This document shows, in pieces, positions 8,657-16,955 of a stretch of 64,000 nucleotides of DNA. The position numbers and the translations under genes are program-made. Each line of letters starts with the position of its first letter. Within the stretch, counting starts at the first letter, position 1. Source of the DNA: Bacillota bacterium (GTDB lineage: Bacteria; Bacillota_E; JAJZYS01; JAJYTV01); the NCBI GenBank assembly GCA_021845645.1, contig JAJZVM010000020.1, positions 5,714 through 69,713 of the forward strand. Reading direction: 5' to 3'. The notes below the pieces were generated by a model that searched no databases, had not been told where the DNA came from, and saw nothing but the letters and a program-made list of their open reading frames with translations.

Positions 8657-9130
8657 GTGGCAGAAGTGACAGTGGTGGTTGGTCTCGGCAATCCGCTGCG
8701 CCAGGACGAAGGTATCGGTGTGCGCATCCTCAAGGAACTCGAAGAGCGCCTCGCGGGACGCCAACGCGATGTGCGCCTCATGGATATCGGCACATCGGGT
8801 CTCAGGATCTTCGACGCCTTCGAAGGGGCGCAGTCGGCCATCATCATCGACTGCGCCTTCATGGACCAGCAGCCCGGCACCATGCTCCGTTTCACGCCAG
8901 ACGAGGTGCGCTCCCGCCGGGACCGCCTCTCCACCTCTCCCCATGCAGGAGATCTCCTGGCCATCGTCGATCTCGCAAGAAGTCTTGGCCCGTGCCCTGA
9001 GGAGATCGTCCTCTTCGGCATCGAGCCCCTGGCCCTCGGGTACGCGGAAGATCTCTCACCCGTTCTGGCCGAGCGCCTCCCTCTGTACTGCGAGCGCATC
9101 CTCGAGGAACTCGACCGGCTTGCCCCCTGA
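8657..9130 (+). CDS. NiFe-hydrogenase maturation protease
   Basis: HycI/HoxM-family endopeptidase, 157 residues (normal length). After nickel insertion it clips the C-terminal tail of the hydrogenase large subunit. The nickel-sensing residues are visible: Glu in GLGNPLRQDEGIG, Asp in MDIGTSG, and His in the SPHAGDLL segment. The likely substrate is the large subunit encoded at 14888-16210, which keeps a 17-residue tail after its last metal-binding Cys/His motif. The GTG start lies in a GGGGTGG context. The gene is convergent to hypF and shares its last 75 bases with hypF's 3' end. Confidence 0.88.
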   Translation: MAEVTVVVGLGNPLRQDEGIGVRILKELEERLAGRQRDVRLMDIGTSGLRIFDAFEGAQSAIIIDCAFMDQQPGTMLRFTPDEVRSRRDRLSTSPHAGDLLAIVDLARSLGPCPEEIVLFGIEPLALGYAEDLSPVLAERLPLYCERILEELDRLAP

Positions 9131-11455
9131 GCCGAGGCGGGCGGTCAGCACCGCGAGCTGTCCCGCCGCGAGGCCGCCGTCCCCCACCGGCAGCTCGTTC
9201 GGCACCAGCACCTCGAGCCCCGTTCCCGCCATCTCCGAAAGGAACCAGCGCAGCAACCACTCGTTCTGCCAGACACCGCCGCCGAGCGCCACCTTGGAGA
9301 CGCCGAGGCGCCCCGTGAGGAGGCGCGCCATCTGCGCCAAGCCCTGCGCCAGACCGCGATGCAGGCGCGTTGATACCCGCACCGGATCCACGCCGTCCCT
9401 CAGGTCGTCGGCGAGCGCGGCGAGGGCGGGTCGCCAGTCGAGGAGGACGCGCTCGCCGTCCTCCATGGTGAAGGGGTAGGCACCTTCCTCCTCCGCACGC
9501 ACCAGCGCCTCGAGACGCATCGGCAACTCGCCTTCGTAGCTCGCGACGCCCCGTCCGAGCACCAGCGCCCCGGCTGCATCGAGGAGGCGCCCGAGGCTCG
9601 TCGAGACGAAGCCCGGGTAGCGGCTTGCCAGCACCTGCATGAGCCGCCTTGCGCTGTCCTCTGGCGTCGCCATCCGGCGCAGGGCCCAGTCGCCGTCCTG
9701 CCCCAGGCGCCCGATCGCCTCCAGATAGCTCACGGCGAGCCGCCAGGGTTCTCGCACAACCACGTCGCCACCGATCAGCCGCAGTGGCCGCAGGTGGCCG
9801 ACGCGCCGGTAGCCGCTCCTGGTCGCGAGCAGGGCTTCGCCGCCCCAGAGACCGCCGTCGTCGCCGTAGCCCACCCCGTCGCAGGCGAGGCCGAGCACCG
9901 GCTCGTCCACCCCGTGCTCCAAGAGGCAGGCCGCGATGTGCGCATGGTGGTGCTGCACCGGCAGAAGGGGCTCCGGCCGTTCTCGCGCGTAGCTGGTACC
10001 TGCATAGCCAGGGTGGAGGTCGTGCACCACCACCTGAGGCGTCACGGCCAGTTCCTTGAGGTACCAGGAGACCTCCTGCCGGAACAGGGCGAGCGTCTTC
10101 GGGACCTCGAGGTCGCCGACGTGCGGGCCGAGCCAGATCCTGCCGCCTCGCAGCACAGCGAAGGCGTTTTTGACGTCGGCGCCGACGGCGAGCGCCTGAA
10201 GCTCCTGGTCACACCCCGGCACAGCGATGCTCTGCGGCACGAAGCCGCGCGCGCGGCGCAGGAGGATCCGGCCTTCCCCGGCCAGCCGCACCACGGAGTC
10301 GTCGACAGGGCGCAAGATCTCGCGGGTGTGGCAGAGGAAGCCGTCCGCGACATCGCCGAGTTCCCTGAGCGCGTCGTCGACGCGGTACGAGAGAGGTTCG
10401 CCGCTATGGTTGCCGCTCGTCATCACAAGGCTGGCGATCTCTTCCGCCTCGAGCAGCAGCACGTGCAAGGCGGTATAGGGCAGCATCACGCCGAGCCGGG
10501 CCATGCCCGGCGCCACCGACGGCGCGATGTTCGCGCCGGGCAGACGCTCGAGCAGCACGATCGGATGGGCTGGCGACCGCAAGGCCACGGTCTCCTCAGG
10601 GCTGCAGACACAGCACCGTGCCAGTTCGTCCTCGTTCATCATCACCGCGAGAGGCTTGTCCGGGCGGCGCTTTTGGCGTCGCAGGCGACTTACGGCGGCT
10701 TCGCTGCGCGCATCGCAGGCCAGATGGAAGCCACCGACGCCCATGACGGCCAGGATGCCGCCCGATCGCAGCAGTGACGCCGCCAGCGAGAGGGCATCCT
10801 CGCCAGAGGCCAGAGCCTTGCCGTCGCGCAGGCTGTAGAAGAGCTCGGGGCCACAGGCGGCACAGGCCGTGGCCTGCGCGTGGAATCGCCGCGACTGAGC
10901 GGAGCCGTACTCCCCCGCGCAGCCATCGCAGAGCGGGAAGCGGTCCATGGCCGTGCGCTCGCGGTCGAAGGGCAGATGCCGCGTGATCGTGTAGCGCGGC
11001 CCGCACTGGGTGCACGACGTGAACGGGTAGCGGTAGTACCGGCTGCGCGGGTCCTTCAGTTCCCGCAGGCAGTCGGGGCAGATCGCCATGTCGGCCGGGA
11101 TGCCCATCGACTCCCGCCCGCCCTCCATCCGCGAAGGCACGATGGCGAAGGATGTTCTGCCCGTTGCCGGCAGCCGCTCCGACAGGACATCCTCGATCAG
11201 GGCGGCCGGCGGCGCCTCGCGCCACAGGTCTTGCAAGAAGCCCGCGATCTCCCTCGCCGGCCCCTGGACCTCGATGCGCACGCAGTTCCCGGCATTCTGC
11301 ACGAGGCCCCCCAGGCGGCGCCTGGTGGCCAGCCGGTAGACGAATGGCCGAAAACCGACGCCCTGCACCGTCCCGGTCACCTGCAGCGCAAAGGCTACCG
11401 GTTCGCCCATGCGCAGACCCTCAAGACAGTCGCGTCCCGGTCGCCACGGTTCCAT
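9056..11455 (-). CDS. hypF: Carbamoyltransferase HypF
   Basis: Makes the thiocarbamate on HypE that becomes the cyanide ligands of the NiFe active site, from carbamoyl phosphate. The domains occur in the usual order: acylphosphatase (GTVQGVGFRPF near residue 30), two zinc-finger pairs (CPDC, CTQC, CDGC, CAAC), the YrdC-like domain, and a Kae1/HypF C-terminal domain with VQHHHAHIAACLLEH. I chose ATG 11455 (799 residues), 17 bases after hypB with GAAGGCGG upstream; a GTG at 11518 inside hypB is unlikely. Last gene of the nickel-permease/hydrogenase/hyp operon. Confidence 0.93.
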   Translation of the reverse strand: MEPWRPGRDCLEGLRMGEPVAFALQVTGTVQGVGFRPFVYRLATRRRLGGLVQNAGNCVRIEVQGPAREIAGFLQDLWREAPPAALIEDVLSERLPATGRTSFAIVPSRMEGGRESMGIPADMAICPDCLRELKDPRSRYYRYPFTSCTQCGPRYTITRHLPFDRERTAMDRFPLCDGCAGEYGSAQSRRFHAQATACAACGPELFYSLRDGKALASGEDALSLAASLLRSGGILAVMGVGGFHLACDARSEAAVSRLRRQKRRPDKPLAVMMNEDELARCCVCSPEETVALRSPAHPIVLLERLPGANIAPSVAPGMARLGVMLPYTALHVLLLEAEEIASLVMTSGNHSGEPLSYRVDDALRELGDVADGFLCHTREILRPVDDSVVRLAGEGRILLRRARGFVPQSIAVPGCDQELQALAVGADVKNAFAVLRGGRIWLGPHVGDLEVPKTLALFRQEVSWYLKELAVTPQVVVHDLHPGYAGTSYARERPEPLLPVQHHHAHIAACLLEHGVDEPVLGLACDGVGYGDDGGLWGGEALLATRSGYRRVGHLRPLRLIGGDVVVREPWRLAVSYLEAIGRLGQDGDWALRRMATPEDSARRLMQVLASRYPGFVSTSLGRLLDAAGALVLGRGVASYEGELPMRLEALVRAEEEGAYPFTMEDGERVLLDWRPALAALADDLRDGVDPVRVSTRLHRGLAQGLAQMARLLTGRLGVSKVALGGGVWQNEWLLRWFLSEMAGTGLEVLVPNELPVGDGGLAAGQLAVLTARLGSGGKPVEFLEDALAVQREALGQNG

Positions 11456-11472
11456 GACGGTCGCCGCCTTCG

Positions 11473-12162
11473 TCAGCGGTAGGCGCCCTGCTTCTCCTGG
11501 ACCTTCGTCCTGATCCACGCGAGCCAGGCGTCGACGCCGTCGCCCGTGCGCGCGGACAGCTCGAGGACCGGCAGGCCGGGGTGCACCGCTTCGATGTTCT
11601 CGCGCAGAAGAGCGCGATCGAAGTCGAGGTGCGGCGCGAGGTCGGTCTTCGTGAGCACGGCCAAGGCCGCGCGGTGGAAGATGGCGGGATACTTGAGCGG
11701 CTTGTCCTCGCCTTCCGTCGTGCTGAGGAGCACCACCTTCATGTCCTCGCCGAGGTCGTACGCGGTCGGGCAGACGAGGTTGCCGACGTTCTCGACGATC
11801 AGGATGTCGAGCTCCCGCTGGTCCACCTCCGAGAGGTGGCTCTCCACCATCGCCGCCTCGAGGTGGCAGGTGCCCGCCGTGACGATCTGGGCCACAGGCA
11901 CCCCTGAGCGGCGCAGGCGCTCCGCGTCGCGCTCCGTCTCCACATCTCCGACGAGCACCGAGACGCGCAGCGGGGAGAGGAGACCGAGCGTGCGCTCGAG
12001 GAGCGCCGTCTTGCCGGATCCCGGCGCGCTGATGAGGTTCAGCACGAGGATGCCCCGAGCCGCGAAACCGCGACGCAGCCGCAAGGCGATCTCGTCGTTG
12101 GCCTCCATCACATGGCGGTGCACCTCCACATGCTGGTGGCTGCCGCCCGTCGTCTCACACAT
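11473..12162 (-). CDS. hypB: Hydrogenase nickel-incorporation GTPase HypB
   Basis: SIMIBI-class GTPase that, with HypA, loads nickel into the large subunit. It has the P-loop SAPGSGKT, the metal-binding Cys/His region around GTCHLEA, switch residues and TKTD. Length (229) is normal. The N-terminus has only a few histidines and lacks the long His stretch or the CxxCGC high-affinity site found in some HypB, so nickel storage is probably not its role. It overlaps hypA by 8 bases. Confidence 0.94.
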   Translation of the reverse strand: MCETTGGSHQHVEVHRHVMEANDEIALRLRRGFAARGILVLNLISAPGSGKTALLERTLGLLSPLRVSVLVGDVETERDAERLRRSGVPVAQIVTAGTCHLEAAMVESHLSEVDQRELDILIVENVGNLVCPTAYDLGEDMKVVLLSTTEGEDKPLKYPAIFHRAALAVLTKTDLAPHLDFDRALLRENIEAVHPGLPVLELSARTGDGVDAWLAWIRTKVQEKQGAYR

Positions 12163-12511
12163 CGGCTGTCAACACCTCCATGTCCCGCACCTCGAGCCGA
12201 TCGCCGGCCACCACCCTGACGTCCGTCGAGCGGCACGCGCTGCAGAGAAAGCACCAGTCCTCCTGTACTGTTTCGCTGCCGCAAGCCTGGCAGCGCACCC
12301 GCACGGGCTCCGTCTCCAAGTCGAACGCCGACCCCGCGAGCCGCGGGTAGTCCCGGCGCATGGCCTCGAGGTAGAAGGCAAGGCTCTGCTCCTCGACCTG
12401 CAGCAGCCACCCGATCCCCACCCGCACCCGCAGCACATGCTTGGCCCCCGCGCCCTCCGCTGCCTCGTCCGCGATGGCCAGAATCTCGTTGGCCAGTGAC
12501 ATCTCGTGCAT
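12155..12511 (-). CDS. hypA: Hydrogenase maturation nickel metallochaperone HypA
   Basis: 118 residues, starting MHEMSLA with the conserved N-terminal Met-His used for nickel binding. A zinc ribbon lies in the C-terminal half (CQACG and CSAC). It delivers nickel to the large subunit with HypB. The start at 12511 abuts the end of hypE. Confidence 0.94.
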   Translation of the reverse strand: MHEMSLANEILAIADEAAEGAGAKHVLRVRVGIGWLLQVEEQSLAFYLEAMRRDYPRLAGSAFDLETEPVRVRCQACGSETVQEDWCFLCSACRSTDVRVVAGDRLEVRDMEVLTADV

Positions 12512-12512
12512 G

Positions 12513-13538
12513 TCAGCAGATCCTCGGCAGCTGCTCGACGGGCAGCAGGTCGAGTGGCCGCAGGGCTCCCAGCACCGTGCGCAGCGCCGCATGCCCCGGC
12601 CGATCGTCGGTCACCTCGCCGACGATGGCGGCGTCCCGCGTCTCCGGCACCTGCCGCAGGCGCCGGAGCACATCATCCGCGTCCTCCGGCGCCACGACCG
12701 CGACGAGCTTGCCCTCGTTCGCAACGTAGAGCGGGTCTAGTCCGAGCACCTCGCAGAGGCCGCGCACGTCGTCGCGCACAGGGATCGCCTGTTCCTCGGC
12801 CCGGAGCGTCAGGCCGCTCTGCTCGGACAGCTCGGCCAGGGTCGTCGCGAAGCCGCCGCGCGTCGGGTCGCGCATGCAGCGGATGCCCGGGATGTCCCGC
12901 ACCGTGAGGACGGCCTCGAGGAGCGCGCAGGTGTCGCTCGGGATGCTGGTGTCGAGGGCGATGCCAAAGCGCGAGGCCATGACACTCGCCCCATGGTCGC
13001 CGACGCTGCCCGAGAGCAGGATGCGGTCTCCCCGCCGGATGTGGCTTGGAGACCAGTCGATGTGGGGCGGCAAGAGGCCGACGCCGGTCGTTGTGATGAA
13101 GAGGCCGTCCTGCTCGCCGTAGCCCACCACCTTGGTGTCGCCCGTGACGATCTCCACCCGGGCCCGCCGCGCGGCCTCGGCCATCTCCGCCACCACGTTC
13201 TGCAAGGCGCGGAGCTCGAGGCCCTCCTGCAGGATGAAGGCGGCCGAGAGGGCGACCGGCGTTGCGCCACCCATCAGCAGGTCGTTCACGGTGCCGTTGA
13301 CGGCGAGGTCGCCGATGCTGCCGCCGGGAAAGCGGATCGGCTGCACGACGTAGCTGTCGGTCGTCATGGCGAGCCTCAGGCCAGGCAGGTCCAGGATCGC
13401 CTGGTCGCCGAGGGCCTCGAGGCGCGGGTTGCGGAAGGCCGGCAGGAAGATGTGCTCGACGAGGTCATGGGTCATCTTGCCGCCGGTACCGTGCGACGCC
13501 TCGATCACCCGCGGCAGCGGAGGCCTTGCGGCCGTCAC
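12513..13538 (-). CDS. hypE: Hydrogenase maturation protein HypE
   Basis: PurM-like dehydratase that turns the carbamoyl group received from HypF into thiocyanate on its C-terminal cysteine. The final residues PRIC carry that cysteine, and SHGTGGKM near the start is the family's ATP-binding segment. A GTG start at 13538 gives 341 residues and a GTGA overlap with the hypD stop; an upstream extension of the frame has no similarity and is not coding. Confidence 0.94.
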   Translation of the reverse strand: MTAARPPLPRVIEASHGTGGKMTHDLVEHIFLPAFRNPRLEALGDQAILDLPGLRLAMTTDSYVVQPIRFPGGSIGDLAVNGTVNDLLMGGATPVALSAAFILQEGLELRALQNVVAEMAEAARRARVEIVTGDTKVVGYGEQDGLFITTTGVGLLPPHIDWSPSHIRRGDRILLSGSVGDHGASVMASRFGIALDTSIPSDTCALLEAVLTVRDIPGIRCMRDPTRGGFATTLAELSEQSGLTLRAEEQAIPVRDDVRGLCEVLGLDPLYVANEGKLVAVVAPEDADDVLRRLRQVPETRDAAIVGEVTDDRPGHAALRTVLGALRPLDLLPVEQLPRIC

Positions 13539-14650
13539 TGCGCCACCCCCTGCCCAGGGCCAGGCTGGCGGTAGCGGTAGAGGGCCGCGCAGGCCCCTTC
13601 CTGCGAGACCATGCCGGGTCCGTAGGGATGCTCCGGCGTGCATCCGATGCCGAAGGCGGGGCATTCCAGCGGGGTCCTGTGCCCCTGCAGCACCGCCCCG
13701 CAGACGTACTCCCCGGCGTCCTCGGCCGCCTCGGGCAGCTCGTCGCGATAGCGCGCGAGCGCGTCGAAGGCCGCGAAGCGCCGCCGGATGCCGAGGCCGC
13801 TGCGCGGGATGACGCCGATCCCCCTCCACTCCTGGTCCTGTACCTCGAAGACCTCGCTCATGACCGCGAGCGCCCGCTCGCTCCCCTTGGGTCGCACCGC
13901 CCGCCGGTACTCCACCTCGACGGCGCAGCGGCCCTCCGCGCGTTGCCGCAGGAGCATCAGCACGGCCAGCAGGAGGTCATGGGGCTCGAAGCCGCTGATC
14001 ACGACAGGCTTCCCGAATTCCTCGGGCAGGAAGGCGTAGTCCTCGCTGCCGACGACGGTCGCGACGTGGCCAGGGCCGATGAAGGCGTCGATCTCCGTGT
14101 CGGGGCTCAGGAGGAGGTGGCGCAGCACTGGCGGCACGAGCACGTGGCTGCCGAGCACGCTGAAGTTCGCAAGGCCGCTCTCCCGCGCGTGCAGGATGGC
14201 CGCCGCGTTCGCCGGAGCGGTCGTCTCGAACCCCACCGCGAGGAACACCACCTCGAGCTCCGGCCGGCTGCAGGCGATCTCCACCGCGTCCAGGCTCGAG
14301 TAGACGATCTGCACCTTGGCGCCGCGCGCCTGGGCGGTGCGCAGGCTCTCGACGCTTCCCGGCACCCGCAGCATGTCGCCGTAGGTGGCGACGAGGCAGC
14401 CGGGGCGGTGCGCGAGGGCGATCGCCTGGTCGATGCGCACGGCCGGTGTGACGCAAACCGGGCAGCCCGGCCCGTGCAGGAAGCGGATCCCTTCCGGCAG
14501 CAGCTGGTCGAGGCCGCTGCGGTAGATGGCGTGCGTGTGACCGCCGCAGATCTCCATGATGCGGAGCCCTCCCGCGGGGGAGCAGCGCCGGATCTCGGCC
14601 AGCAGGCGCTGCCCTTTGAGGGGGTCCCGGTACTCGTCGACGTACTTCAT
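13535..14650 (-). CDS. hypD: Hydrogenase maturation protein HypD
   Basis: Iron-sulfur protein that, with HypC, assembles the Fe(CN)2CO group. Family motifs are present: MEICGGHTHA with its cysteine, GPGCPVCVTP, GFETTAP, and the C-terminal 4Fe-4S cysteines (YVCGAVLQG, CPAFGIGCTPEHPYGPCM-like region). In that last stretch this protein reads YGPGM where many have GPCM. Length 371 is typical. It overlaps hypC by ATGA. Confidence 0.94.
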   Translation of the reverse strand: MKYVDEYRDPLKGQRLLAEIRRCSPAGGLRIMEICGGHTHAIYRSGLDQLLPEGIRFLHGPGCPVCVTPAVRIDQAIALAHRPGCLVATYGDMLRVPGSVESLRTAQARGAKVQIVYSSLDAVEIACSRPELEVVFLAVGFETTAPANAAAILHARESGLANFSVLGSHVLVPPVLRHLLLSPDTEIDAFIGPGHVATVVGSEDYAFLPEEFGKPVVISGFEPHDLLLAVLMLLRQRAEGRCAVEVEYRRAVRPKGSERALAVMSEVFEVQDQEWRGIGVIPRSGLGIRRRFAAFDALARYRDELPEAAEDAGEYVCGAVLQGHRTPLECPAFGIGCTPEHPYGPGMVSQEGACAALYRYRQPGPGQGVAQ

Positions 14651-14886
14651 GGCTGATCCGCTGCCTTCTCGGGCGGCGCCATCTGGAGCAGTTGGTCCAT
14701 GGTCCTCTGCGCCTCGTCGGCGTCGATGCGCTGCAGAGCGAAGCCGACGTGCACGAGGACGTAGTCCTCCGGCGCGATGCCCTCGACGAGGTCCAGGCAG
14801 ACCCGCCTAAGCACGCCGGCGATGTCGACGACCGCCATGTTGTCCTCCCCGATCTCGAGCACCTTGCCAGGTACCGCGAGGCACAT
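14647..14886 (-). CDS. hypC: Hydrogenase maturation chaperone HypC
   Basis: 79-residue HypC/HybG chaperone starting MCLAVPGKV; the Cys right after Met is the iron-carrying residue. It shuttles the Fe(CN)2CO group from HypD to the large subunit. It begins one base after the large-subunit gene and overlaps hypD by 4, so all are surely co-translated. Confidence 0.95.
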   Translation of the reverse strand: MCLAVPGKVLEIGEDNMAVVDIAGVLRRVCLDLVEGIAPEDYVLVHVGFALQRIDADEAQRTMDQLLQMAPPEKAADQP

Positions 14887-14887
14887 G

Positions 14888-16210
14888 TCAGGCGCCCTCG
14901 CCATGCCCTGCACCCCGTCCGACGAAGTGAACGTCGAGGAAGTGCGTCGAGCAGGACACGCAGGGGTCGTAGGCGCGCACGAGCATCTCGAGGAGGAGGG
15001 CGATCTCGCCCTCGGGCCGGTCCATGATGGTGGGCACCAGCGCCTCCATGTCGCGCTGCAGGTTGCCATGGTTCTGGTTCGTCGGGATGACGAGGTTCGC
15101 CGCCTCGCAGCGGCCCTTGGCGTCGAAGGCGTAGCGGTGGAAGAGGATGCCGCGCGGAGCCTCGACGCTGCCGACGCCCTCCCCGGCGTGAGGCTGGGGT
15201 TCGCCCCGCTCGGGCTTGAGGCCCGCCGCGAGGATCTTGTCGATCAGCACCTGCGTCTCGTCGAGCAGGTGGCCGATCTCGGCGAGCTGCGCCACCGTGT
15301 TGTAGTAGGGGTTGTGCTTGTGCGCCTCGAGGCCTGCGGCGTCGGCCACCTTGCGGCCGAGCGGCGAGAGGCGCATGCCGCTCAGGTTGTAGCGCGCCCT
15401 CGCGCCCACCGCGTAGGCGTCGCGATGCCAGCGCGTCCACTTGGCCGTCGAATCCTTGGCGACGTACTCGTTGCAGACCTCCTCGAAGCGGGCGACGGGC
15501 AGGGCCTTCGGCGCGTCGGAACTCCCGACCTCGCCGTCGTAGAGCGCGTAGTCGAAGCCGTCGACGAGCGCGACGTACTCCGTCTCCCGCTCGAAGTCCG
15601 GCAGGCGGTCCAGGAGGCCCCCGACGGCGTCGACGAGGCGCCAGACGCCCTCGCGGGACGCCTGCAGGTCGTGCTGGAGCTGCACGAGGTCCCCCGCCGT
15701 CGGCAGGTGTGTCATGCGGCCGGGCTGAAGCGTGATAGGATGCGTCGTCCGACCCGTGATGAGGTCGGACCAGCGGTTCGCGAGCTTGTGCAGCCCGACG
15801 ACGAGCCCAACGAGCTCGGGGTGGGTCTTCGTCAAGGGCACGACGGACGGCTGGCCGAGAAGGTCCGGCGCAACGAGGTAGCCGACGTGCAGGACGTGGC
15901 TCTGCATCAGCTCCGAGTAGTGCGCGAGACGCCGCAGACGCGATGTCTGCTTGCTCACCTCGAGCCCGAGCGCCGCCTCGACGCCCTTGACGCAGGCGAG
16001 CGAGTGGCTGATCGAGCAGATGCCGCAGATGCGGCTCACGATGGTCTGCATGTCCTTCCAGGACTTCCCGAGCACCATGGCCTCGAAGAAGCGCGGCGCC
16101 TCGGGCACCTGCCAGGCGATCTTCTTGACGGCACCCTCGTCCATGTCGAGGACGATGCTGCCATGGCCTTCGATGCGGGTGACGTGGTGGATCTCGATAT
16201 GCTGTGCCAC
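14888..16210 (-). CDS. NiFe hydrogenase large (alpha) subunit, group 3b-like
   Basis: Catalytic subunit that carries the NiFe centre. The N-terminal ligands lie in RICGICSISH (Cys62, Cys65) and the C-terminal ones in DPCVSCSTH (Cys417, Cys420). A 17-residue tail follows His423 and is the target of the maturation protease. The GTG start at 16210 has GGAGG eight bases upstream; a longer frame back to 16297 lies in the small-subunit gene. The partners (NAD(P)/FAD and iron-sulfur subunits) place it with the cytoplasmic bidirectional sulfhydrogenase type, group 3b, rather than membrane uptake enzymes. No Tat signal is seen on the small subunit, which fits. Confidence 0.93.
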   Translation of the reverse strand: MAQHIEIHHVTRIEGHGSIVLDMDEGAVKKIAWQVPEAPRFFEAMVLGKSWKDMQTIVSRICGICSISHSLACVKGVEAALGLEVSKQTSRLRRLAHYSELMQSHVLHVGYLVAPDLLGQPSVVPLTKTHPELVGLVVGLHKLANRWSDLITGRTTHPITLQPGRMTHLPTAGDLVQLQHDLQASREGVWRLVDAVGGLLDRLPDFERETEYVALVDGFDYALYDGEVGSSDAPKALPVARFEEVCNEYVAKDSTAKWTRWHRDAYAVGARARYNLSGMRLSPLGRKVADAAGLEAHKHNPYYNTVAQLAEIGHLLDETQVLIDKILAAGLKPERGEPQPHAGEGVGSVEAPRGILFHRYAFDAKGRCEAANLVIPTNQNHGNLQRDMEALVPTIMDRPEGEIALLLEMLVRAYDPCVSCSTHFLDVHFVGRGAGHGEGA

Positions 16211-16223
16211 GGTGTGACCTCCC

Positions 16224-16955
16224 TTAGCGGCTGCCGAACAGCGCGAGGCGCTCCTCAAGCTCCTGGACCGTCCTGCCGTACCGTTCCATGACAGCACGCG
16301 CGGCGTGGATGTTCGGTTCGTCCACGGAGCCGCGGCAGCCGAAGCACCACATGCCGAAGGACGGGCAGCGCGCGCCGCAGCCGCCGCGCGTCACCGGGCC
16401 GAGGCAGATCTCGCCGCGCTCGTAGCGGCAGACGTTGCCGGCTCTCTTGCACTCGACGCAGACCGGGAAATTCGGCAGGTGCGGCTCACCGCCCAGGACC
16501 AGGGTGCGCATGATGTTCTTGAACTCCTGGCGATCGATGGGGCAGCCCTCGATCCGCACGTCCACCGAGACCACCTCGTCGATGGCCTGGACAGGCCCGG
16601 AGCGCAGGAAGGGCTCGCTGGCTGCGTCGCCGTAGACGATGCGCTTCGCGGCGGCGAGGTCCAGGCGCTGGCGCAGCTTGTTGACGCCGCCGTGGCTCGC
16701 GCAGGCGCCAAGCGCCACGAGAACCTTCGCCCGCGCGCGGATCTGCTCGAGGCGCCTCACGTCCTGCGGGCGGGTGATCGCCCCCTCCACGAGGGCGATG
16801 TCGAACTCGGGACTCTGCTCGGAGATGCCCTCGCGCCACTCCACGACGTCCACCACGTCGAGAAGGCTCAGCAGCTCGTCCTCGAGGTTCACGATCTGGA
16901 GCTGGCAGCCTTCGCAGCCGGCGAAGTCGAAGATGGCTATCCTGGGTTTCATCAT
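16224..16955 (-). CDS. NiFe hydrogenase small (delta) subunit
   Basis: 243 residues. It starts MMKPRIAIFDFAGCEGCQLQ, where CxxC begins the proximal 4Fe-4S site. Further cysteines in CVECKRAGNVC and GGCGARCPSFGMWCFGC supply the remaining clusters. It passes electrons between the NiFe site and the flavin/iron-sulfur subunit. There is no twin-arginine leader, so the enzyme stays in the cytoplasm. ATG 16955 overlaps the TGA of the upstream subunit gene by four bases; an upstream frame extension is non-coding. Confidence 0.92.
   Translation of the reverse strand: MMKPRIAIFDFAGCEGCQLQIVNLEDELLSLLDVVDVVEWREGISEQSPEFDIALVEGAITRPQDVRRLEQIRARAKVLVALGACASHGGVNKLRQRLDLAAAKRIVYGDAASEPFLRSGPVQAIDEVVSVDVRIEGCPIDRQEFKNIMRTLVLGGEPHLPNFPVCVECKRAGNVCRYERGEICLGPVTRGGCGARCPSFGMWCFGCRGSVDEPNIHAARAVMERYGRTVQELEERLALFGSR

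Noticed and set aside
14777..16291. 504-codon plus-strand frame
   Set aside because: Shadow of the hydrogenase large subunit and hypC, which have full family motifs on the other strand.
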